Origin: an uncultured Celeribacter sp.
GTDB lineage: Bacteria; Pseudomonadota; Alphaproteobacteria; Rhodobacterales; Rhodobacteraceae
Assembly: GCF_963676475.1 (NCBI RefSeq)
Contig: NZ_OY781106.1
Location: 620,001-684,000, forward strand
Length of the DNA stretch: 64,000 nt
Direction: 5' to 3'
Shown here: in pieces, positions 36,138 through 43,649 of the stretch
Layout: every line of letters begins with the position of its first letter
Numbering within the stretch: the first letter of the stretch is position 1
The notes under the pieces: generated by a model
Told to the model about the DNA's origin: nothing
What the model saw: the letters and a program-made list of their open reading frames with translations, nothing else
Database searches by the model: none
Made by a program: the position numbers and the translations under genes

Positions 36138-36344
36138 ATGGCGTTCGAAGCCCTGAAAACTCAGGTCTATATGATTCTGGACGAAATCGCGGCACGCCCG
36201 GCGGATCGCCATATCTTGCAGGAGACCCTGCGCGAAAAACTGGCGGAGCTTTCCGCCTTGGGCCTGCCGCTGCCCGAAGATCTCGTGCGTCTGGAGGCTG
36301 AGCTGGAAGAGAGTGCCGCCGACGGGATTTATCCACCGGTCTAG
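36138..36344 (+). CDS. Small hypothetical protein
   Basis: 68-residue protein, largely helical (MAFEALKTQVYMILDEIAARPADRHILQETLREKLAELSALG then LPLPEDLVRLEAELEES), acidic, cytoplasmic. A strong AAAGGAGGG site precedes the ATG, which supports real translation. Third gene after the DksA-like protein on the same strand. I do not recognise the family; amphipathic helices suggest a small regulatory or partner-binding protein. Confidence 0.65.
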   Translation: MAFEALKTQVYMILDEIAARPADRHILQETLREKLAELSALGLPLPEDLVRLEAELEESAADGIYPPV

Positions 36345-36438
36345 CGCATCGGCCTCATCCTCCGCGCAGCTGTCGATCCCCTTGCGGTTCGGGGCCAGCG
36401 CAAATCGTCTTGCCTTAAGGGCAGGCCCTCCGCCATTA

Positions 36439-36470
36439 TGTGGAAAAATCTGTGGGGAACCTGTGGATAA
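36439..36470 (-). promoter_or_regulatory. Cluster of three DnaA-box-like sites
   Basis: TGTGGAAAA (36439), TGTGGGGAA (36451) and TGTGGATAA (36462) all lie in one orientation, 12 and 11 bases apart, about one helical turn. Read on the minus strand they are TTTTCCACA, TTCCCCACA and the exact consensus TTATCCACA. They sit 67 bases upstream of the FadJ-like gene. Confidence 0.65.
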
Positions 36471-36536
36471 CTCCGGCGCGTTGCGTGGACCCTGTCCGCA
36501 GGAACCTCTGTACAGCATGTCAGGGGGCAATTGGGT

Positions 36537-38621
36537 ATGAGTGACACACAGGCGGTGGAGTCGGATCGGAAAAGGCAGCAGGGCACGCCTGCCGTGACAT
36601 TTGAACGCGACGGTGAGGTCGCGCTTTTGCGCTTGTCGCAGCCGCCAGTCAACCTGTTGAGCCAAAACCTGCGCCAAGCGCTTTTGCAGGCTCTGGCAAA
36701 GGCGGAAACAGACCCAGAGGTGAAAGCCATCGTTCTTATGGGGGCGGGGGCCTCCTTTTGCACCGGTTTTCCAGCAGACAAACTCGCGGCTCAGGACCCG
36801 GAGCCAAGCCTCAACACACTCTGCGATCGGCTGTCCTCCTGCGCCAAACCTGTTGTTGCCTCTTTGCATGGTTCGACGCTTGAGGCCGGATTGGCGCTGG
36901 CCTTGTCGGCCCACTACCGCGTCATGGGCCGCGCCGCGCGTCTGGGCGCGCCAGAGATCACCTTTGGTCTCGTGCCCACCGGCGGGGTGACGCAACTTTT
37001 GCCGCGCCTTATCGGGGCGGGGGCGGCGCTGGAGTTGCTGCTCTCGGGTCGGCCTGTGTCAGGGCCACAAGCCGCGAAACTGGGGCTGGTGGACGAGCTG
37101 GCGCAAAAGCGCACGGGCGAGGCGGCTATGGGCTTTGCAAAACGCCTCATCGCCTCAGGGCAGGGCCCGCGTCCGAGCCGGGATCGCAGCGAGGACCTGC
37201 GTGACGGCGCCAGCTATTTCAAGGAAATCGCGGCGCGACGCGAGGAAATTCGTGGCGCGCGGATCATTGCGCCTGCCCGGATCATCGACTGTGTCGAAGC
37301 CGCTGTGATGTTGCCCTTCGAGGCCGGGGTGCGCCGCGAAATGGTCGCCCGCGAAGAGTGTTTTGACACCGAAGAGTCTAAAGCGTTGCGCCATGCGTTT
37401 TTCTCGGAACGCCGCGCCGCGCGTCTGATCGGAGCGGAAGGCATCGCGCCACGCGAGGCCAAAACGCTGGGCCTCGTGGGCTCGGGAAATTTCGCGCTCG
37501 GTATCGCGATGGCCGCACTTGATCACGACATCGAGGTCCGGCTTTTGGGCAATTCTGCCGACCAGCTTGTGCTGGATGAACAGCGGATCAATTCGGTCTA
37601 TACCCGCGCCGTGCAGCAGGGACAGATGACGTCTGAGCAACGCGATGCACGTCTCGAATCCCTGATCGCGACCACGCAAATCAACCGACTGGCCGAGGCG
37701 GATCTGGTGCTCGACGCCACTTCCGGGTCGATTGACGCGCGCGCCCGGCTTTTGTCTCGGATCGAGGAATTCTTGCCGGAAAGCACAGTCCTGGCCAGCA
37801 TCGCGGATCGCGGCTTTGCCCGCATGATGCAGGATTTGGCGCATCCCGAACGCTTTGTCGGACTGCATTTTTTCGCGCCCTCCCAAGCCATTCGTGTGGT
37901 CGAACTGGCGCGCTGCGAAGGCGTCGATCTCGCCGCGCTGGCAACGGCGCACGGGTTTGCGCGCCGCATCGGCAAGGTGCCGGTGACGGTGCGTGCCCGC
38001 GACGGTTTGATCGCCAATGTCGTGCAAGAGGCGGGCTGGTCCGCCGTCGATGTTCTTTTGCTCATGGGCGCGCGGCCTGAGCGCATCGACCGGGTGATGC
38101 GTGGCTATGGCTTTCCGGCGGGCCCCTGCGAGGTGATGGACGCTCTGGGGCTTGATCACATGTCGGGTGCCGTGGCGCAGTTTCTGGTCAGTGAGGGCCG
38201 CAAGGGCAAAGCCTCGGGGCAGGGCTTTTACGACTATCCCGAGAGCGGTCAACACGATGACAGTCAGACAGAGGCGATCCTCGCCGATCTGCGCCGCCAA
38301 GGCGGGGTGCCAGATCTGCGCCTGACAGATCAGGACATCTATGAACGGATCGTTCTGGCCGAGGCCAATGCCGGTGCGCGATTGTTGCAATCTGGTACGG
38401 TCGAACATCCGGTCGCCATTGATGTGGTGATGATGCTGGCCAAGGGCTATCCGCGCTATCGGGGCGGTCCGATGAAGGCGGCGGATCTGATGGGGCTGCC
38501 CCATGCCGAGATGCGGCTGCGCAGCTTTGCCGATCAGGCGCCGGACATTTGGGAGCCTGCGACAATCTGGCGCGAATTGGTCAAAAATGGCGATGATTTC
38601 GAAAAACTTAACCTTATCTGA
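36537..38621 (+). CDS. 3-hydroxyacyl-CoA dehydrogenase / enoyl-CoA hydratase (FadJ-like)
   Basis: 694-residue bifunctional beta-oxidation protein. Residues about 20-200 are a crotonase domain (VALLRLSQPPVNLLS, GAGASFCTGFPADKL, APEITFGLVPTGGVTQLLPRLIG). About 300-475 is the NAD-binding HAD domain (LGLVGSGNFALGIAMAAL, VGLHFFAPSQAIRVVELAR). About 480-690 are two C-terminal HAD repeats (GYGFPAGPCEVMDALGLD and KGYPRYRGGPMKAAD). The dinucleotide motif is GSGNFALG instead of GAGxMGxG. No thiolase or acyl-CoA dehydrogenase is adjacent, so the substrate chain length is unknown. The ATG at 36537 follows CAGGGGGCAA. Confidence 0.9.
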   Translation: MSDTQAVESDRKRQQGTPAVTFERDGEVALLRLSQPPVNLLSQNLRQALLQALAKAETDPEVKAIVLMGAGASFCTGFPADKLAAQDPEPSLNTLCDRLSSCAKPVVASLHGSTLEAGLALALSAHYRVMGRAARLGAPEITFGLVPTGGVTQLLPRLIGAGAALELLLSGRPVSGPQAAKLGLVDELAQKRTGEAAMGFAKRLIASGQGPRPSRDRSEDLRDGASYFKEIAARREEIRGARIIAPARIIDCVEAAVMLPFEAGVRREMVAREECFDTEESKALRHAFFSERRAARLIGAEGIAPREAKTLGLVGSGNFALGIAMAALDHDIEVRLLGNSADQLVLDEQRINSVYTRAVQQGQMTSEQRDARLESLIATTQINRLAEADLVLDATSGSIDARARLLSRIEEFLPESTVLASIADRGFARMMQDLAHPERFVGLHFFAPSQAIRVVELARCEGVDLAALATAHGFARRIGKVPVTVRARDGLIANVVQEAGWSAVDVLLLMGARPERIDRVMRGYGFPAGPCEVMDALGLDHMSGAVAQFLVSEGRKGKASGQGFYDYPESGQHDDSQTEAILADLRRQGGVPDLRLTDQDIYERIVLAEANAGARLLQSGTVEHPVAIDVVMMLAKGYPRYRGGPMKAADLMGLPHAEMRLRSFADQAPDIWEPATIWRELVKNGDDFEKLNLI

Positions 38622-38723
38622 GGGTTGATAGGTTTTTTCGGCCTTTCTCTTGGATGAAAAATACCAAATTTCACAGATTTTTGCCGCTTCGCAGCGTGGT
38701 CAATATGACCGTCAAACATGCGG

Positions 38724-38737
38724 TTGATCGAGATCAA
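38724..38737. promoter_or_regulatory. FNR/FnrL box upstream of small RNA candidate
   Basis: TTGAT-CGAG-ATCAA is a perfect FNR consensus. Its centre at 38730.5 is 41 bases before a predicted start at 38772, with CATATT at 38758-38763 as -10 element: the spacing of a class II FNR-activated promoter. Confidence 0.8.
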
Positions 38738-38771
38738 TGTTTTCGCGATTCCCCTGACATATTCCTTACCT

Positions 38772-38932
38772 TGAGCGCAGGGTTCCGGTGTCAGCAGTCA
38801 GACGAGGGACCTTGCATTCCTCCCGCGGACTCTCCTTCCGATCGTCCGCGCCGTATCCTGCCTTTTGTGCGTGGGCAGAATACCATACTGGCGTCACAGG
38901 GTTTGCGTTTCTCCTGTGACGCCTCTTTTTTT
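38772..38932 (+). ncRNA. Candidate FNR-dependent small RNA
   Basis: About 160 bases between a predicted FNR-driven start and a strong intrinsic terminator, in a 415-base gap without a convincing gene. Three hairpins can be drawn. Hairpin 1 pairs AGGGTTCC with GGGACCTT (38779-38786 with 38806-38813). Hairpin 2 is a 7-bp stem CGCGGAC / GTCCGCG (38824-38830 with 38844-38850) whose loop shows CTCCTTCC, complementary to Shine-Dalgarno sequences. The terminator GCGTCACAGG / CCTGTGACGC (38891-38900 with 38913-38922) is followed by CTCTTTTTTT. This is the usual design of alphaproteobacterial trans-acting small RNAs. A small protein cannot be excluded but no ribosome site was seen. Confidence 0.6.
38891..38932 (+). 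terminator. Rho-independent terminator of the small RNA candidate
   Basis: Perfect 10-bp stem with a 12-base loop and a seven-T run. It ends transcription about 105 bases before the MoeA-like gene and has no annotated gene to terminate except the candidate RNA or a read-through from the FadJ-like gene 270 bases upstream. Confidence 0.85.
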
Positions 38933-39036
38933 GTCCAACGGCCTCTCGTTTCGATCCCGCTGATCTGTTCAGCCGCTGGTAACCATTGTCATGCCTGATG
39001 GAGCATGCACAGTGGGGGCAGGAAAGAGAGGTGTGG

Positions 39037-40002
39037 ATGATTTTTGACACCCGACCGCTGCGGACGGCAAAGGGGGCCTTTCTGGCGCGAGACATCACGC
39101 TGTCTTCGGGCGTCCAGATCGCACGCGGACGCCAGATCGGCCCGGAAGACATCGCTGCGCTGACCATGGCGGGGATCACGGAGATCCCGGTGGTGGAGGC
39201 CGAGACCCACGATGTGGCGGCGGATGAGGCCGTGGAGCGGTTGTCCAAGGCGCTTGTTCCCAATCTGGGGGATGCCTCTTTGCGGCGCGAGGGGACGCAG
39301 TTCGGCTGCATTGATCTGATCGCCACAGCCCCCGGCGTGGTCGGTCTCGACACACAGGGCATCACCCGTATGAATCGAGTCGATGAGGGGATTGCGGTGA
39401 TCACCACGCGGCAATTTCAACGCGTATCTGCGGGCGAGGTCGTCGCCAAGTTAGGGATCGTGCCGCTGGCGGTCAAACGCTCGGCCCTGTCGCGGGTGTT
39501 GAGCGAGGGCGAGGATATGATCCGCCTGCGGCCCGTTCTGGCGGAGACGGTGACGCTGATCCAGACCGTCGAGCGCGGTGACGCGGGGCAGGGGGCAGAG
39601 GCGGCGATTCGCGCGCGCCTTGCGCCTTTGGGGCTCAAAATGGCCGAAAGCCTCGTGGTTGCCCATCGCGAAGAGGCACTCGCCGAGGCGCTTTTGTCGG
39701 TTACAGGGGATGTCGTTCTGATCCTGCCCGCGCGGGCCACGGTGGACCGTCATGATGTCGCGCCTGAAGCGGTGCGCCGCGCCGGGGGTGTCATCACGCG
39801 CTTTGGCATTCCGGTCGATCCGGGCGCTTCGATGTTCGCAGGCGGGCTTGGCTCCGTGCCCATTCTGGGCCTGCCGGACAGCGCCCGTCTGACGGCTTTG
39901 AGCGGGACGGATTCGGTCTTTGAACGGCTGGTCTGCGGGGTCAGCATTTCGGATGACGACCTTGCGGATTTGGGGGTCGGGGGACTTTTGCCGCGCGGAT
40001 AA
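39037..40002 (+). CDS. Molybdopterin-binding (MoeA/MogA-like) protein
   Basis: 321-residue protein with a MoCF_biosynth-type molybdopterin-binding domain in its second half (about residues 165-300: MAESLVVAHREEALAEALLSVTGDVVLILPARATVDRHDVAPEAVRRAGGVITRFGIPVDPGASMFAGGLGSVPILGLPDSAR). The N-terminal half resembles the MoeA-like part that carries the DIAALTMAGITEIPV signature. Such proteins, often near nucleotidyltransferases, help finish the molybdenum cofactor of xanthine/CO-dehydrogenase-type enzymes. No molybdoenzyme lies in view. The ATG at 39037 has GGAAAGAGAGG ahead; the frame extends 17 codons upstream. Confidence 0.82.
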   Translation: MIFDTRPLRTAKGAFLARDITLSSGVQIARGRQIGPEDIAALTMAGITEIPVVEAETHDVAADEAVERLSKALVPNLGDASLRREGTQFGCIDLIATAPGVVGLDTQGITRMNRVDEGIAVITTRQFQRVSAGEVVAKLGIVPLAVKRSALSRVLSEGEDMIRLRPVLAETVTLIQTVERGDAGQGAEAAIRARLAPLGLKMAESLVVAHREEALAEALLSVTGDVVLILPARATVDRHDVAPEAVRRAGGVITRFGIPVDPGASMFAGGLGSVPILGLPDSARLTALSGTDSVFERLVCGVSISDDDLADLGVGGLLPRG

Positions 40003-40197
40003 TCCACGGGTAATCCTTGGGCGAAAGATGTTTTATGTGGCGTCTTCCCTGAATTCCCCTTGCATGACCGTTATGCATTTGCAGAAAATTGACACATATC
40101 ACTTACCGGTATGACCAAGGCGCGCACAGTCGCGTCAGTTTCGACATCCTGTTTCGACTTACGACATCCGGGGCCCCTCCCCCAGAAAGCGCGTCTC

Positions 40198-41880
40198 ATG
40201 TCCTTGCCTCTCTCCGATATCGCCCTCACAACCGTGGCGCTCAGCCTTGCTGGCGCTTTGGGTCTTTTGCTGGGTAAAATTCAAATCCGAAAGGTGGGGC
40301 TGGGCATTGGCGGCGTGCTGTTTTCCGGCATTCTCATCGGCCATCTCGCCTCCCGCGCAGGGATAGAGTTCGATGGCGAGGTAATGCATTTCATCCGGGA
40401 ACTGGGCCTGATCCTTTTCGTCTATACGATCGGCATTCAGGTCGGCCCGAGTTTCTTTTCATCCTTCGCCAAATCCGGTCTCAAATTCAACCTTGCGGCC
40501 ATTGGCATCGTTTTGGGCGGTGTTGCGATGACCTTGGTGATCTATGCGCTGGCCGATCTGCCTTTGCCGGTGCTCGTTGGCGTCATGTCGGGCGCCGTGA
40601 CCAACACGCCGGGGCTGGGGGCGGCGCAACAGGTTTTGGGCGACGCGGGCTTTCCGGCCTCAGAGGTGGCGAATTCCGGCATGGGCTATGCGATGGCCTA
40701 TCCCTTTGGCATCCTTGGAATTTTGACATCCATGTTCGTTATTCGGGCTGTGTTCAAAATCGTCTTGGAGCACGAGGAAGCCGCCTATAAGGCCGAGTCC
40801 CAAAGCGGCGAAGAGGCGCTGCCCTCGATGAATGTCGCGGTGACCAATGCCAATCTCGACGGCATCAAACTGGGCGATGTGCCGGACCTTTTCGACCATG
40901 GTGTCGTGGCCTCGCGGATGAAACAGGGCGACGAATTGGTGGTGCCGACCCGTGACGTGATCCTGCATCTGGGTGATTGCCTGCACCTTGTTGGCCCGAA
41001 AGATAAATTGCAGGCGATGAAGCTTATTCTGGGGCGTGAGGTTGACGCGGCCATGACGACGAAAGGCACCCGCCTCACATGGTCCCGTCTCGTGGTGACC
41101 AAAGAGCGTGTCCTGGGCAAGTCCTTGCGACAGCTCGCTTTTCTGGAGGGCAATGGGGTCACCGTGTCGCGGATCAACCGCGCGGGCGTCGAACTTCCGG
41201 CGCAGGCCTCTTCGACGCTGGCCTTTGGCGACATCGTGACCGTGGTCGGCTCGCAACCCGACATCGACGCGGTGGCGCATCAACTGGGCAATGAGAACGC
41301 GCGGCTGCAAGAGGTGCAATTCCCGGCGCTGTTTTTCGGCATCGCTTTGGGTGTGCTTCTGGGCTCAATACCTTTGGCCGTGCCGGGGCTTCCGGCGCCC
41401 TTGAAACTGGGTCTCGCTGGTGGGCCGTTGATGGCGGCGATCCTTTTGGGGCGTCTGGGTCATTGGGGGCCGTTCACCTGGTACATGCCGCCCGCGGCCA
41501 ACCATGCGCTGCGCGAATTCGGCATAGTGTTGTTTCTGGCCGTGGTCGGCATCGTTGCGGGGGATCGGTTTTTTGACACGCTTTTCCACGGCGACGGGCT
41601 CAGTTGGATGGGCTATGGCATCCTGATCACGCTGGTGCCCCTGTTGGTCGTCGGCGTGATCGCGCGGGTGGTCGGCAAGTTCAATTACCTGAGCCTCTGC
41701 GGCGTTCTAGCCGGCTCCATGACCGATCCGCCCGCGCTGGCCTTTGCCGTCTCGATGAGCAAAACAGGGGCTGCCTCGGTGGCCTATGTCTCCGTCTACC
41801 CGCTGGTGATGTTCCTGCGCATTCTGGCGCCGCAGGTGCTGGTGCTCGTGCTGGCAGGCATGGGGGCAGGGGCGTTCTAA
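40198..41880 (+). CDS. Aspartate:alanine exchanger family transporter
   Basis: 560-residue AAE-family membrane protein like AspT, YidE and YbjL. It has two five-helix transporter halves (about residues 5-170 and 385-560) separated by two cytoplasmic RCK_C/TrkA_C domains (about 215-295 and 300-375: GDELVVPTRDVILHLGDCLHLVGPKDKLQAM and AQASSTLAFGDIVTVVGSQPDIDAV). The repeated AAE motifs GVMSGAVTNTPGLGAAQQVL and GVLAGSMTDPPALAFAVSM are clear. Substrate is probably a small dicarboxylate or amino acid, but no neighbour narrows it. The frame extends 29 codons upstream; the ATG at 40198 gives the normal first helix. It ends at a terminator shared with infC. Confidence 0.9.
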   Translation: MSLPLSDIALTTVALSLAGALGLLLGKIQIRKVGLGIGGVLFSGILIGHLASRAGIEFDGEVMHFIRELGLILFVYTIGIQVGPSFFSSFAKSGLKFNLAAIGIVLGGVAMTLVIYALADLPLPVLVGVMSGAVTNTPGLGAAQQVLGDAGFPASEVANSGMGYAMAYPFGILGILTSMFVIRAVFKIVLEHEEAAYKAESQSGEEALPSMNVAVTNANLDGIKLGDVPDLFDHGVVASRMKQGDELVVPTRDVILHLGDCLHLVGPKDKLQAMKLILGREVDAAMTTKGTRLTWSRLVVTKERVLGKSLRQLAFLEGNGVTVSRINRAGVELPAQASSTLAFGDIVTVVGSQPDIDAVAHQLGNENARLQEVQFPALFFGIALGVLLGSIPLAVPGLPAPLKLGLAGGPLMAAILLGRLGHWGPFTWYMPPAANHALREFGIVLFLAVVGIVAGDRFFDTLFHGDGLSWMGYGILITLVPLLVVGVIARVVGKFNYLSLCGVLAGSMTDPPALAFAVSMSKTGAASVAYVSVYPLVMFLRILAPQVLVLVLAGMGAGAF

Positions 41881-41893
41881 ACTGTCCAAAGAA

Positions 41894-41923
41894 AAACCCC
41901 GGTGCCTACAAGGCCCGGGGTTT
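41894..41923. terminator. Bidirectional Rho-independent terminator
   Basis: 9-bp stem AAACCCCGG / CCGGGGTTT (41894-41902 with 41915-41923) between the convergent AAE transporter and infC. T-rich tails on both strands (TTTGTCATTT and TTTTTCTTTG). Confidence 0.85.
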
Positions 41924-41946
41924 GTCATTTGAAAAGACTCGAAATC

Positions 41947-42498
41947 TTAGCCCTTGGCAGGCAGTGGCCCGATCATCATGACCATCTGGCGGCCTTCCAT
42001 CTTCGGCATGTTCTCGATCTTGCCGATTTCCTTGGTGTCCTCGGCCACGCGTTCCAAAAGCTGACGTCCCAGATCCTGGTGCGCCATCTCACGACCGCGG
42101 AACCGCAGGGTGACCTTCACCTTGTCGCCATTCTCAAGGAACTTGACCACATTGCGCATCTTGACTTCATAGTCGTGCACATCGGTGCCGGGACGGAATT
42201 TGACTTCCTTGATCTCGATGATCTTCTGCTTTTTGCGGGCTTCGGATTCACGTTTTTGCTGTTCGTATTTGAACTTGCCGTAATCCATGATCTTGCACAC
42301 AGGCGGAGTGGCATTCGGAGAAATCTCGACGAGATCCAATCCGGCCTCTGCGGCCATATCCATGGCTTTCGCGGGGTGAACAACCCCCACGTTTTCACCC
42401 TCGGCGCCGATCAGGCGAATTTCCGGTGCGCGGATACGATCATTGATACGCGGTCCGGTGTCACGGGTCGGCGGGGCGTTATGCGGTCTGCGGGCTAT
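41947..42498 (-). CDS. infC: Translation initiation factor IF-3 (AUA start)
   Basis: IF-3 checks start-codon pairing and keeps 30S subunits free. The product is about 183 residues (E. coli 180). The N domain is INDRIRAPEIRLIGAEGENVGVV, with linker CKIMDYGKFKYEQQKRESEARKKQK, and the C domain holds KEVKFRPGTDVHDYEVKMRNVVKFLENGDKVKVTLRFRGREMAHQDLG. No ATG, GTG or TTG occurs where the family begins. The sequence (M)IARRPHNAPP aligns with an ATA codon at 42498-42496, with AGGAG six bases upstream. E. coli infC starts at AUU and is autoregulated because IF-3 rejects rare starts; ATA here would do the same. The frame is open upstream to 42588, but that extension is unlike the family. Confidence 0.93.
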   Translation of the reverse strand: MARRPHNAPPTRDTGPRINDRIRAPEIRLIGAEGENVGVVHPAKAMDMAAEAGLDLVEISPNATPPVCKIMDYGKFKYEQQKRESEARKKQKIIEIKEVKFRPGTDVHDYEVKMRNVVKFLENGDKVKVTLRFRGREMAHQDLGRQLLERVAEDTKEIGKIENMPKMEGRQMVMMIGPLPAKG

Positions 42499-42735
42499 GG
42501 TAAGCTCCTGTCTGTCATTGCATTTGTGTTGTGGAAAAATAAGGCCAAACGCGTCCGCTTTCAACCCGCATTCGGCGAGTTCCCGCACAAGGTTGCTTGC
42601 GGGGAAAAAAGCTATGAGGAGGCCCCTTACATTCCTGTTACACGCGTGTCATATGCCGCAACGAAGGGGCGGCGAAGACTGCCCCGTTCCGGCCACGCGG
42701 TTCGTGGCCCCTGCATTTGGTGAGGAAGACACACA

Positions 42736-43515
42736 ATGACCAAACGTTTTTTGACCGGCGCCCTGATGACCAGCCTTGCGCTCTCTTTGGCCGCCTGTAA
42801 GGAAGAAGACAAAGCTGCCGAAGCTGAAACCGCCACCGGCTCTGTGGTTGAGCAGGCCGCCGATGCCGTGTCAGATGCGACAGAGGCCGTGACGGAAACC
42901 GTCACCGAAGCGACCGAAGACGCGGCTGAGATGGCCTCCGAGGCTGCGGAAACCGCCGCTGAGTCTGCATCCGACGCTGTCGAAGCTGCCACCGATGCCG
43001 TTGAATCCGCCGCCGAAGGTGCGGTTGATGCGGCCTCCAATGCCGCAGAATCTGCCGTTGAGGCCGCAACCGACGCCGCTGACGCTGCGACCGAAGCCGC
43101 AACCGAGGCTGCTGAAACTGCTGCCGACACCGCATCCGAAGCCACCGAAGCTGCAACCGACATGGCCGAAGAGGCCGCCGACACCGCTGAAGCTGCCGCC
43201 GATGTGGCCACCGACGCGGCTGCCGATGCGGTCGAAGCGGCCACCGATGCGGCAGAGGCTGCAACGGAAACCGCCACCGACATGGTGACCGATCCCGCCG
43301 TTGAAGGCGCCGCGCCGTCTTTCGACATGGCGACCGCTGCCGAAGTGCTCACCGTTGACGGCTTCGATCTCGACAAAGCCACCGAAGTGGTGAACGCCTC
43401 CGGCCTCTCCGAGACCGCGAAGTCGACCATCATCACCGGCATGACCCAGGCGCAGAACAACCCGGAAATCCTGACCGCGATCCTTGAAAAGGCCCGCACC
43501 CTTCTGGGCATGTAA
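42736..43515 (+). CDS. Putative lipoprotein with long Ala/Glu/Thr helical repeats
   Basis: 259-residue protein. A lipoprotein signal (MTKRFLTGALMTSLALSLAAC, lipobox LAAC with Cys21) is followed by about 165 residues of Ala, Glu, Thr and Asp in near-11-residue units such as AATDAAEAATE. The C-terminal segment of about 65 residues is not repetitive (FDMATAAEVLTVDGFDLDKATEVVNASGLSETAKSTIITGMTQAQNNPEIL). The repeats would form long amphipathic helices, as in apolipoprotein- or LEA-like proteins. It is probably anchored to the periplasmic side of a membrane. The mirrored reverse frame is also open but has no start signals. A near-perfect 15-bp terminator follows. Confidence 0.85.
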   Translation: MTKRFLTGALMTSLALSLAACKEEDKAAEAETATGSVVEQAADAVSDATEAVTETVTEATEDAAEMASEAAETAAESASDAVEAATDAVESAAEGAVDAASNAAESAVEAATDAADAATEAATEAAETAADTASEATEAATDMAEEAADTAEAAADVATDAAADAVEAATDAAEAATETATDMVTDPAVEGAAPSFDMATAAEVLTVDGFDLDKATEVVNASGLSETAKSTIITGMTQAQNNPEILTAILEKARTLLGM

Positions 43516-43540
43516 GCCTCAGGATATCCTGAACAAAATG

Positions 43541-43585
43541 GAAGCCGCGCAAGATCATCTTGCGCGGCTTCTGTCTTTTTCTTGG
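43541..43585 (+). terminator. Strong Rho-independent terminator after the lipoprotein gene
   Basis: Perfect 15-bp arms GAAGCCGCGCAAGAT / ATCTTGCGCGGCTTC (43541-43555 with 43557-43571) followed by TGTCTTTTTCTT. Confidence 0.9.
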
Positions 43586-43602
43586 GGCAAATACTCAAAA
43601 GA

Positions 43603-43625
43603 AAACCCCGCGAATTGCGGGGTTT
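43603..43625 (-). terminator. Rho-independent terminator of fpr
   Basis: 9-bp stem AAACCCCGC / GCGGGGTTT (43603-43611 with 43617-43625), 25 bases after the fpr stop, followed on the minus strand by TCTTTTGAG. Confidence 0.8.
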
Positions 43626-43649
43626 GTTTCGTTTCGCGTGAGAGGTCAA

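Noticed and set aside
36345..36536. Chromosomal origin at the DnaA-box triplet
   Set aside because: The gap is only 192 bases, lacks an AT-rich unwinding element and has none of the usual origin-flanking genes. Kept only as a DnaA-binding candidate.
42627..43649. 340-codon Ser/Ala/Val-rich minus-strand frame
   Set aside because: Reverse reading of the Ala/Glu/Thr repeats of the lipoprotein gene. Repeats in GC-rich codons keep the opposite frame open; the plus strand has the lipobox and terminator.
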